The notes beneath the pieces were generated by a model. The model saw only the letters and a program-made list of their open reading frames with translations, did no database searches and was not told the DNA's origin. A program made the translations under genes and the position numbers. From assembly GCA_003577145.1 (NCBI GenBank), contig QEUP01000012.1, positions 1-64,000 of the forward strand: a stretch of 64,000 nucleotides of DNA, read 5' to 3'. The DNA comes from Acidobacteriota bacterium. Lineage in GTDB: Bacteria; Actinomycetota; Acidimicrobiia; Acidimicrobiales; Microtrichaceae. Position 1 is the first letter of the stretch. Each line of letters starts with the position of its first letter. This document shows, one piece after another, positions 34,309-41,602 of this stretch.

Positions 34309-34839
34309 TCACGCGATTCCGCCGAACTGGAGCGACGACCCGAGGAGCGCCACGACGAAGGCGATGCCGAGATCGGTGCGAGTGAGCCAGGTGAGCCACT
34401 TCACGGCCTGCATCTGGCCCTGCTGGTGCGCCTGGGCCTGCGCCGCAGAGGCACCGGCGGTGGTCTTGCCCGTCAGGCGGGGGCGGAGGACGAACGTGAT
34501 GATCGAGCCGTTGATCACCAGCACCAGCCAGAGGATCACCATGGTGAGAAGCGTGCGGCCGAAGTCGGTGTCGAACAGGCTGTCGCCGAACAAGAAGCTC
34601 TCCCTGTTGGTCGAGTAGAGGCGCAGTATCCCGCTGGCCAGGATCAAAGCGAGCGCTCCCCAGGCGAACCAGAGGAAGCGGTCGGCGGTCTTCTTTCCCA
34701 TCACTTGGGCCTGGGCCGGCGGGATCGCCTTCTGGGCGGGCCCCACGACGAACTCCATGATGAGCGAGCCGCCGAGGTAGGTGGCCACTCCGATCACGTG
34801 AAGATAGGCCGCCAGGACGTTTACGAACTTCGAGGTCAC
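34309..34839 (-). CDS. Four-helix membrane protein, CopD/DUF2269-like, copy A
   Basis: This 176-residue paralogue of the downstream gene has four helices. Helix 1 is AAYLHVIGVATYLGGSLIMEF with the shared His and Gly-Gly, and helix 4 ends LLGSSLQFGGIA as in copy B (LLGASLSFGGIL). The second loop, RPRLTGKTTAGAS with a Gln/Ala-rich stretch, is probably cytoplasmic. ATG at 34839 overlaps the stop of the 494-residue protein gene (34836-34839, ATGA), showing translational coupling. Heme or quinone binding is plausible from the family resemblance but not shown. Confidence 0.8.
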   Translation of the reverse strand: MTSKFVNVLAAYLHVIGVATYLGGSLIMEFVVGPAQKAIPPAQAQVMGKKTADRFLWFAWGALALILASGILRLYSTNRESFLFGDSLFDTDFGRTLLTMVILWLVLVINGSIITFVLRPRLTGKTTAGASAAQAQAHQQGQMQAVKWLTWLTRTDLGIAFVVALLGSSLQFGGIA

Positions 34840-36320
34840 CGCTCACCCCCGGTCGGGTCTGCCATGCCCGGGTGCCAGTCGGCGAAGTGACCGGCGATGG
34901 CGTCTGTGATCGAGTAGGGCCGGCCGTTGCCAGTCGTGAAGCGGCGGTAGTACTCGACGTCGACGTGATGGACTTGAGCCGAGAACTTGGCACGTACCGG
35001 GTTCACGTAGGCCGGGCAGCAGCCGTGCTTGGCGACGATGTACTCGACGGTCGCGACCGCCGCCTGCTCGACCCAGTCGGCGATGTGCGCCTTGGGATGC
35101 TCGATGATCTCCCGCATCGATTCGGACTGGTAGGGCCCATGGTTCCGCTCTGCCCAGTTCGCGTCGCGACTGAGCTGGCCACCGGGTCCGTACCTGAGGG
35201 AGCGGACGTAGCGGACCGCGTCGGCGGCAGTCGGGAACTGGGGGGACGGTACGACGACCGGCTCCTTCACACCCGGCTTGCCGAGGCAGGTGACCGTGGC
35301 GGAGGGATTCGTGTCGGGATCGCGTTCGAGGAAGTCGAAGCCGAGCCCGACCGCGACCTCGGGGTAGGCACCCAGCACGAGGTCGTCGGCGTACGAGCCC
35401 ACCGGCCAGGCACCGAGGCCGAGAGCCTCACTGGCGAGCCGGATGTTCTGGACCGAGCAGGCTGCCTGGCTCGCGTGCAGCAGCAGTACCAGGTCGTCGA
35501 AGACGGGCACCGGGAAGCCGACCTCGAGGAACCCCGGCCGGATGAAGTCCTCGACGCCGGTGGACTTCTGGGTGTCGGGATCCATCAGGTAGAAGCCCGA
35601 CCACTCATACGACGCCAGCAGCATGTTGAACCACTCGAGGCCCACGTCGCCCACGGGCAGGAACCAGGTGCTGCCCGGCCGATTGAGGTTGTACTGGCCT
35701 GCCCCGAGAGCGTTGACGTTGTGCGTCCCCTCCGGTGCGGTGAACCACCCGACGTCGGGTCGGCGGTCCGACACCTGCACCCGGTCGTTGCGGTACCAGT
35801 GCAGGATCTTCCAGTAGTCGTCGGGGCCGGCGATCTCCACGGCGGCGAGGCGCTCAGGTGCGGGCCGGTAGAGCCAGACACCTTCGTCGTTGATCACGAA
35901 CAGGTCGACCGACAGGTCGTTGGACGATGCAGGAATGGTCCGGCCGGCCCAGGACACGAGCCCGGCGAGACCACCTTGGACCGGGACGTCGGCGAGGACC
36001 ACGCCGTTGGGACCGAGGGCAGCCCAGGCGAGGAGTGCCTCCTCCACCTCGCTCAACGGCACGGGCGGTGCCGACGATGCGTAGGCGAGTGGTCCCGCCG
36101 GCTGCGTCACGGTGCGCCCGCTCGACCATTCGAAGGTCTCGGGTTCGCCCGATTCGAACTGGTAGCCCAGGCCCATGCGGCGGGTACGAAGCGTCGAGAG
36201 CGCGCCGAAGACCGAGGAGGCGCCCTCGAACGCCCGGGCGATCGCCGCCTGCTCCTCGGGCGCCGGGGTGATCGGTTCGACTCCCTGCTGGTAGGCAGGC
36301 TCGAAATGGAGGTCGGGCAT
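34836..36320 (-). CDS. Nitroreductase-fold-like protein of the orphan Mo-enzyme operon
   Basis: The 494-residue protein has no signal or membrane segment. One part (about residues 285-320, SQAACSVQNIRLASEALGLGAWPVGSY) is typical of nitroreductase/SagB-type flavoproteins. The surrounding sequence is unfamiliar, including FYLMDPDTQKSTGVEDFIRPGF and a C-terminal AKHGCCPAYVNPVRAKF with adjacent cysteines. FMN binding is plausible but no complete binding set is visible. ATG 36320 is preferred over 36326 because GAGGAGG is seven bases upstream of it. Sitting between the alpha subunit and the two membrane proteins, it may be the redox partner that replaces the missing beta subunit. Confidence 0.65.
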   Translation of the reverse strand: MPDLHFEPAYQQGVEPITPAPEEQAAIARAFEGASSVFGALSTLRTRRMGLGYQFESGEPETFEWSSGRTVTQPAGPLAYASSAPPVPLSEVEEALLAWAALGPNGVVLADVPVQGGLAGLVSWAGRTIPASSNDLSVDLFVINDEGVWLYRPAPERLAAVEIAGPDDYWKILHWYRNDRVQVSDRRPDVGWFTAPEGTHNVNALGAGQYNLNRPGSTWFLPVGDVGLEWFNMLLASYEWSGFYLMDPDTQKSTGVEDFIRPGFLEVGFPVPVFDDLVLLLHASQAACSVQNIRLASEALGLGAWPVGSYADDLVLGAYPEVAVGLGFDFLERDPDTNPSATVTCLGKPGVKEPVVVPSPQFPTAADAVRYVRSLRYGPGGQLSRDANWAERNHGPYQSESMREIIEHPKAHIADWVEQAAVATVEYIVAKHGCCPAYVNPVRAKFSAQVHHVDVEYYRRFTTGNGRPYSITDAIAGHFADWHPGMADPTGGER

Positions 36321-36381
36321 CAGCATTCCTCCTCTGAACGCGGGTGCCGGGCAATACAGATCTTGACAGCGGTGGCGGGCA

Positions 36382-39162
36382 TCAGCCGCCGGCCTTCTCG
36401 ACGTCGACGAAGACGGCGCGATCGGCCGGTACCGGTTGCCAGCCGAACGGCAGGTAGCGCAGATGGCCGTAGCGGCTCACGAGGTGGAGCCACTTGACCA
36501 TGCCGGGCTCGACCTCGTTGGCCCCCTTCCACCCGGGGTACATGTGAGGTTCGAAACCGTTGTAGATGATCATCTGCGCCGGTCGCACGCGAGCCGTCGT
36601 CCTCGCCATTGCCTCGTACTCGCCCTGGTCGTTGAAGACCCGCACCGTGTCCCCGTCGCTGATGTCGCGAGCAGCGGCTTCATCGGAGTTGAGCACGACG
36701 AGGGGTCGACCCCGGTGGGTCTCGAGCAGGCTGCGGTTACCCATGCTTATCGAATGAACGGTCCATCGTGAGTGGCCGCTGGTGACGAGGAACGGGTATT
36801 CGCCGCCCATCTTGGGCGGGTCCTTGTGTCTCGGTAGCGCTTCGTCGGCGTCGATGAACCAGGGATGGTCGATGTTGAACTGCGCCCGCCGGGTCAGCGT
36901 CGGGAACGGGAGTCCGTCCTCGGTGTGCCACTGGTACGAGGTCAAGACCTTGTCCGACGAGACGTCGCCGGCTACGGACAGACCGGGCGAGAAGATGCCG
37001 AGGCCGGTGAAGCGCACGCTGCCGTCCTGGCGAAGGGTGTCGACGGAGGTGCCGGCGGGGAGTGTCTCCGCCTCGACGGAATCGCGTATCCACTCGTCGA
37101 TCACCGCCTCCTCGTCCACGAAGGCCCCCTGTGACGTGAAGGAGTCGACGAGGTTGTCCAGGCGGCGCGTCTGGCGACGACCGTCGAGGAACTCGAGTAC
37201 GTCCTCCTCCTTGGCGGTGTCCTGTACCTTCTCGGCGAGCAACCGGAAGATCTCCCATTCCGTCTTGGCCTCGCCGCGCGGCTGGGTGGCTGCGTCCGAG
37301 AAGGTGAGACGGAAGGTGTTGGTGACCGCGTACTGGAGGTTCGGCCGTTCGTAGTGCATCGCCACCGGCAAGACGATGTCGGCGTGCAGGGCGGTCGTGG
37401 ACATCCGGAAGTCCGCCACGACGATCTTCTCGAGTTTGGGCCACAGGTTCTCGAGCAGCTTGGCGCGACCGCCGCGGGCACGCCTGAGCGGATTTGTGCC
37501 GACGATGAACAGAACCTGAGGGTCGAGGGTGCGCCCTGGCTTGTTGAGGCCGCCCCACCAGCCACGTTGAACGGCCTCGGTCAGGTATTCGTCGAAGGAC
37601 TTCGTCATGTGCGGGTCGGACCACTCCGACCGGTTCCAGGCGTCCTCGTAGCCGCAGTGGTGGTAGTTGAAGAAGACCGGGGGCGTGGAGGTGCCCGATA
37701 CGACCGCCATCTGGAGGAGTTGGTTGCCGATGATCTCGTCGGTCGCATCGGGGTCCCTGCTCTTGAGGTCTTCGATGGCGCCGTCGATCCCGTCGAGGAT
37801 GCGCGCCGTCTCGTCCACGCCGCTCGCCGACTTCATGGGGAAGAGGAGGTAGCCGTCGAACCCGGCCAGCGCGAGCCCCTGGATGCCTGCGCCGGGCCTT
37901 CCCCAGTTCCCGGTGAGGGCAAGGAGGAGCACCATCGACCGTTCCATCAGGTCGCCGTGGTAGTACTTCGGCGCGTTGAACCCCTCCAGGATCTTGGTTC
38001 GCTTGGTCGCCGCGAGCCGGCCGAGCCGGCGGATGGTCTCGGGGTTGACGCCGCAGATCTCGCTCGCCTTCTCGGGGGTGTAGTCGGCCAGCCTTCTCTT
38101 GAGCAGCTCCCAGACCGTGGTCACCGGAGCCTGGGAGCCGTCCTGGAGCGTGACCTCCCAGGATCCCTCCAGCGCGGGCTTGCTGCCGTCGAGGAGCAGT
38201 GAGTCGCGGGGAGCCGGTTCGAGGCCCGATTCGAGATCCCACCAGAAGAAGCGGTCCTCGGACTCCTCCTCGAAGACCTCGGGTCCCCTGAGGAAGCGGC
38301 CCGTGTCGGCGTGGACCAGCAGCGGTAGGTCGGTCTGCGACCGTACGAAGGCCTCGTCGACGAGACCCTCTTCGACGATGGTGTTGCACATCGCCAGAGC
38401 GAGGGCAGCGTCGGTGCCGGGGGTGACCGGTACGAACATGTCCGAGTTGACGGCCGAGGCGTTGTAGTCGGGGGCGATGGTGACGACGGTGCCGCCGCTG
38501 TACCGGGAGCCGCTTATGTAGTGGTGGTAGGGGATCCAGGTGTACCCGGGATTGGAGTGCCACAGCAGCAGGAGCTCGGTGTGGAAGGTGTCGTCGACGC
38601 TGCTCATGCTGGAGAACTTGCCGAACGTCAGGTGCTGGCCGACCGGGAAGTCGTTGACCAGGCCGTTGGCGTCGAGCGTCACCGCACCGAGCAGCCCTGC
38701 GAACCGCAGGAACGGGGCCTGGGTGAGGAGGCCGCCCTCGACTGTCTCCTCGAAGATGATGGACTCGGGTCCTTCCATGTCGATGGCCTCGACCAGGGCC
38801 TCGGCGATCTCCTCGAGCGCCTCTTCCCAGGAGATCTGCTCCCACTCACCGCCGCCTCTCTCGCCCACCCGGCGCAGCGGATGTAGTACCCGATCCTCCG
38901 AGGAGAGCTGCCGGCTCCAGGCTGCGCCTTTCTGGCAGCCGAGGGGGTTCATGTCCGGGACGCCCTCTTCGACCTGTGGGATGGTGCCGCCGGGCTCTTC
39001 GAAGGCTACGGCTCCATCGCGTACGAAGACCCGGTACGGGCAGGTTCCCAGGCAGTTGAGGCAATGCGTTCCCCAGGCGTGGGACTCCCAGGTCCAGCGC
39101 TGGGCGTAGCTCCTCTCGGTGGCTTGCGGCGATTCCGGGCCGGCCGCGGCGTCCATTGTCAT
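36382..39162 (-). CDS. Orphan type II-like Mo-bisPGD alpha subunit
   Basis: The 926-residue catalytic subunit carries FS0 ligands His33, Cys37, Cys41 and Cys76 (GTHCLNCLGTC, NPLGCQKG). A candidate Mo-ligand Asp lies in NGLVNDFPVGQ. It is a clear paralogue of the alpha subunit at 28121-30943; both share the RRWTW/QRWTW lead-in, RRARGGR and GHSRWTVHS-type segments. There is no Tat signal. No beta, gamma or chaperone gene accompanies it. Its neighbours are mobB, a nitroreductase-like protein and two CopD-like membrane proteins. ATG 39162 overlaps the mobB stop (ATGA), so the two are coupled. Substrate unknown. Confidence 0.9.
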   Translation of the reverse strand: MTMDAAAGPESPQATERSYAQRWTWESHAWGTHCLNCLGTCPYRVFVRDGAVAFEEPGGTIPQVEEGVPDMNPLGCQKGAAWSRQLSSEDRVLHPLRRVGERGGGEWEQISWEEALEEIAEALVEAIDMEGPESIIFEETVEGGLLTQAPFLRFAGLLGAVTLDANGLVNDFPVGQHLTFGKFSSMSSVDDTFHTELLLLWHSNPGYTWIPYHHYISGSRYSGGTVVTIAPDYNASAVNSDMFVPVTPGTDAALALAMCNTIVEEGLVDEAFVRSQTDLPLLVHADTGRFLRGPEVFEEESEDRFFWWDLESGLEPAPRDSLLLDGSKPALEGSWEVTLQDGSQAPVTTVWELLKRRLADYTPEKASEICGVNPETIRRLGRLAATKRTKILEGFNAPKYYHGDLMERSMVLLLALTGNWGRPGAGIQGLALAGFDGYLLFPMKSASGVDETARILDGIDGAIEDLKSRDPDATDEIIGNQLLQMAVVSGTSTPPVFFNYHHCGYEDAWNRSEWSDPHMTKSFDEYLTEAVQRGWWGGLNKPGRTLDPQVLFIVGTNPLRRARGGRAKLLENLWPKLEKIVVADFRMSTTALHADIVLPVAMHYERPNLQYAVTNTFRLTFSDAATQPRGEAKTEWEIFRLLAEKVQDTAKEEDVLEFLDGRRQTRRLDNLVDSFTSQGAFVDEEAVIDEWIRDSVEAETLPAGTSVDTLRQDGSVRFTGLGIFSPGLSVAGDVSSDKVLTSYQWHTEDGLPFPTLTRRAQFNIDHPWFIDADEALPRHKDPPKMGGEYPFLVTSGHSRWTVHSISMGNRSLLETHRGRPLVVLNSDEAAARDISDGDTVRVFNDQGEYEAMARTTARVRPAQMIIYNGFEPHMYPGWKGANEVEPGMVKWLHLVSRYGHLRYLPFGWQPVPADRAVFVDVEKAGG

Positions 39163-39869
39163 CGCTTGCCCGGTCTTCCGTTCTCCGGTTCGCCGGTATC
39201 TCCGTTTGCGGCACCCGAGTGGAATGCCACGCTCAGCTCGATCTCCTCTGGCTCAGCCGGGATCCCGTGCAGCTCGCCTACCAGGCCGGTGATGACACCT
39301 GCGATGGCTCGTCCGGCGAAGTCGCGCAGCGAGACCTCCCGGCCGTCGACCCGGAGCGTGACGATCGGCGACGTGCCACCGGCGTCGTCGTCTCGGCGTG
39401 CCTCGACGATCAGGTCGACCGCCTTGTCGAGGCCTTCGTGGTCGATCTCGATCGGGAAGCCCAGCGGTTCGTCGGTGACCGCGAACAGCACTTCGGTGGA
39501 AGGCGGCGGTTCCTTGGGCGCGATGTCCCGGCGATGCACGAGGATCTTGCGGCCGGGGGTGCCGGCGTAGCCCTCGACGAGGACGAGGTCGGTGTCGTGG
39601 AAGTAGCGCGCTATCAGGTCGGGCAGCGAGCTCTCGCCGGCGCTGGAGAACAGGACGTAGCCGTCGGGGCCGGTCAACAGGACCGGGGAGGCGTTGGCCG
39701 CGAGGTGCCTGGAGGAGTCGGATCCGTCGCGGTCGACCTGGTGCCCGTGGGCCGCGTGCTTGACCGTACCGACCCTCAGCCCGCGGGACTGGAGGCGGGG
39801 CAGGAGCTTCTCGATGAGGCTCGTCTTGCCGGCTTCGCCGGCGCCTACGACAGAAACGACGGTCGGCAC
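39159..39869 (-). CDS. mobB: MobB-like molybdopterin-guanine-dinucleotide GTPase with C-terminal extension
   Basis: The 236-residue protein begins with the P-loop GAGEAGKTSLIEKLL and the MobB segments VGTVKHAAHGHQVDRDG and DLVLVEGYAGTPGRKI. MobB binds GTP and helps MobA build the bis-MGD cofactor. About 80 residues follow the usual MobB end (TLRVDGREVSLRDFAGRAI to the C-terminus), resembling small domains appended in other MobB/MobA proteins; their role is unknown. The start is GTG 39869 with GAGGGGTGA just upstream. It is first in the operon and coupled to the orphan alpha gene, so it may deliver cofactor to it. Confidence 0.85.
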   Translation of the reverse strand: MPTVVSVVGAGEAGKTSLIEKLLPRLQSRGLRVGTVKHAAHGHQVDRDGSDSSRHLAANASPVLLTGPDGYVLFSSAGESSLPDLIARYFHDTDLVLVEGYAGTPGRKILVHRRDIAPKEPPPSTEVLFAVTDEPLGFPIEIDHEGLDKAVDLIVEARRDDDAGGTSPIVTLRVDGREVSLRDFAGRAIAGVITGLVGELHGIPAEPEEIELSVAFHSGAANGDTGEPENGRPGKR

Positions 39870-39935
39870 GTTTCACCCCTCGTTGCGCATGGCTGGTCGA
39901 TCTACTAGCGGCAGGATCCGCCGTAACATGAGTGG

Positions 39936-40005
39936 GCCCCTTCGTTGACTGCCGCTTTGGGGTGGAGCCAACCGTGCTGAGAAGGGGCTCTACCCGGTAG
40001 CAGTC
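39936..40005 (-). promoter_or_regulatory. Structured mobB leader, riboswitch-like pseudoknot candidate
   Basis: Reading the minus strand, GACTGC (40005-40000) pairs with GCAGTC (39952-39947) and encloses a hairpin, GGGTAGAGCC (39995-39986) with GGCTCCACCC (39969-39960), one mismatch. A second exact 8-bp pairing, GCCCCTTC (39988-39981) with GAAGGGGC (39943-39936), interleaves with these and shares three bases with the hairpin arm. The elements can thus form a pseudoknot or switch between two folds. It lies in the roughly 170-base leader of the mobB operon. It does not match the Moco RNA motif as I remember it. Confidence 0.5.
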
Positions 40006-40040
40006 GCAATTCACCGGTGGTGCGGCGTCCTTAGTTATTG

Positions 40041-40066
40041 CTAGTTATTCTAGCTATATTTGTCAA
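40041..40066 (-). promoter_or_regulatory. Promoter region of the mobB operon
   Basis: An AT-rich island on the minus strand contains a perfect -35 TTGACA (40061-40066). The downstream -10 is less clear (TAGCAA after 17 bases). GAATAACTAG (40041-40050) is shared with the nar leader, and a second related unit, CAATAACTA, follows. The island stands out in otherwise GC-rich DNA. Confidence 0.5.
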
Positions 40067-40156
40067 CATCCGGAATCGGGCCGGGGCGCCCCCGCTGCTG
40101 ACCCGGCGCCGGTGCTACCGTGCCTCGATGGGGTGCGGGGATCCCAGGCCGGCAGT

Positions 40157-40564
40157 ATGAGCTTTCGTGTAGCAGAGGGTTGCGACGGATGCGGCATGTG
40201 CGCCCTGGCCTGCCCTCGCGGCGCGATCCGCGTATCAGTGAATTCTGACACACCCTTCGAGGTCGTCTCCCTCGAGTGCAACGACTGCGGCAAGTGCGCC
40301 ATCGTCTGTCCTCAGCGTGTGCTGGCGCCGGACCCGGCCTGGGCCGCATGCTGGGGGCGTGGGTGTCCGATGTCCTCTAGGCGCTACGACGAGTGGAGCT
40401 GCAGCGAGGGCCGTCGCAGATGTCCGACCTGCAACAACGCGCTGTGGTGGGCCCCTGATGCAAGCGGCTGGGTCTGCGTGCGCTGTGACGAGGGCAGTCG
40501 GGTGATCTGCCCGAAGGTGCGCAAGGCCGGCACGGTGCAGTTGACCGGGCAAGAGGGCCGCTGA
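40157..40564 (+). CDS. Two-cluster ferredoxin with C-terminal zinc-ribbon-like domain
   Basis: The 135-residue protein starts MSFRVAEGCDGCGMCALACP and has a second cluster site CNDCGKCAIVCP, so two [4Fe-4S] clusters are expected. The second half carries CPTC and CVRC pairs about 18 residues apart (RRRCPTCNNALWW and SGWVCVRCDEG), a zinc-ribbon or rubredoxin-like pattern. The ATG at 40157 is preferred to an upstream in-frame start because the ferredoxin fold begins there. Its stop abuts the ctaA start. Inferred role: electron donor in heme modification or another operon step. The exact partner is unknown. Confidence 0.8.
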   Translation: MSFRVAEGCDGCGMCALACPRGAIRVSVNSDTPFEVVSLECNDCGKCAIVCPQRVLAPDPAWAACWGRGCPMSSRRYDEWSCSEGRRRCPTCNNALWWAPDASGWVCVRCDEGSRVICPKVRKAGTVQLTGQEGR

Positions 40565-41602
40565 GTGGCCCGCGATGCCCGGCAGGAGGAATCGCCGCGC
40601 CGATTCCGGGTGAAGCTCAGCTCGGTCTCGCTGGTGACGCTGGTGGCGACGCTGATGCTGGTCTTCGTCGGCGGTTACACGCGTGGCAGCGGCAGCGGTT
40701 ACGGCTGTGCCGACCGCTGGCCGCTGTGCGAAGGAGGAGCGCTGGGTGGGCTGCTGCCCCGCGCCGACTATCACATGATCATCGAGTGGAGCCATCGCTG
40801 GCTGGCTGCGACGGTGGGCGTGCTGGTCGTTGCGACAGCAGTGCTTGCCTGGCGGCAGCAACGCGCTCGCAAGGCAGTCGTGTGGCCGGCGACGGCGGCC
40901 GTCGGCGTCGTGGGGTTGCAGGCCTGGATCGGACGCGTCGTGGTGCAGCAGGAACTCGACGCCGACCTGGTGTCACTGCATCTGGCCATCTCGATGATCG
41001 TCGTAGGGCTGCTGGTCGTGGTAACCGTGAATGCCCTGGCGGTCTCCCCGGCTACGCCGGAGGAGCGGACTCGAGACCGCAACTGGGCAGCGCTGACCGC
41101 GGTCGGCGCGGCCGGTGCCTACGTGCTGGTTCTGCTCGGCTCCTATGTGCACAACCGCTACGTACCGGGGTGGCCCCTGGTGCAGAACCAGCTCTTCCCG
41201 GTGCTCGACGACAAGTGGGCTGTGGTGCACCTCGCCCATCGCATCCTCGCTGCGGCGGGGCTGTTGTATCTGGTGTTCCTGCTCTTGGCGGAGCGTCGAC
41301 GTGACCGACCGCGCCCGGAGCGGTACCTCCTGTGGGCGGCGCTGGGTTGCTACGCGGTGAACGTCGGGTTGGGGGCGGCCCACGTGTTCACCAAGGTGAG
41401 GTCCACGTCGATCGTGGCCCTGCACCTGCTGGTGGCGGCTGTGGTCTGGGCTCTGCTCGTTGCCACCGCAACCTCGGCTCGCCGCCCACCGGTAGGCGAG
41501 CAGGTCGGGCTCGGCGCAAAGGAGCAGCAGCCGCAGGTCCCGGCGCAGCAACCCGACACTGCTTCGATACCCGGCCCCACGCCGCAGAGAACCTCGACAT
41601 GA
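40565..41602 (+). CDS. ctaA: Heme A synthase (COX15/CtaA family)
   Basis: The 345-residue membrane protein has about eight helices in two four-helix halves. It has the family's Glu-x2-His motif in IEWSHRW and further conserved helix histidines (SLHLAISM, VVHLAHRIL, ALHLLVAA). CtaA/COX15 oxidises the methyl group of heme O to the formyl of heme A for aa3-type oxidases. A paired Cys-containing loop (GYGCADRWPLCEGG) matches the type with an extracytoplasmic disulfide. GTG at 40565 directly follows the ferredoxin stop, and the 3' end overlaps hemN by ATGA. Presence implies a heme-copper oxidase elsewhere in the genome. Confidence 0.85.
   Translation: MARDARQEESPRRFRVKLSSVSLVTLVATLMLVFVGGYTRGSGSGYGCADRWPLCEGGALGGLLPRADYHMIIEWSHRWLAATVGVLVVATAVLAWRQQRARKAVVWPATAAVGVVGLQAWIGRVVVQQELDADLVSLHLAISMIVVGLLVVVTVNALAVSPATPEERTRDRNWAALTAVGAAGAYVLVLLGSYVHNRYVPGWPLVQNQLFPVLDDKWAVVHLAHRILAAAGLLYLVFLLLAERRRDRPRPERYLLWAALGCYAVNVGLGAAHVFTKVRSTSIVALHLLVAAVVWALLVATATSARRPPVGEQVGLGAKEQQPQVPAQQPDTASIPGPTPQRTST

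Noticed and set aside
34872-36497. A 541-codon plus-strand open frame
   Set aside because: It lies opposite the nitroreductase-like gene, which has a ribosome binding site and coupled neighbours; the antisense frame has neither.
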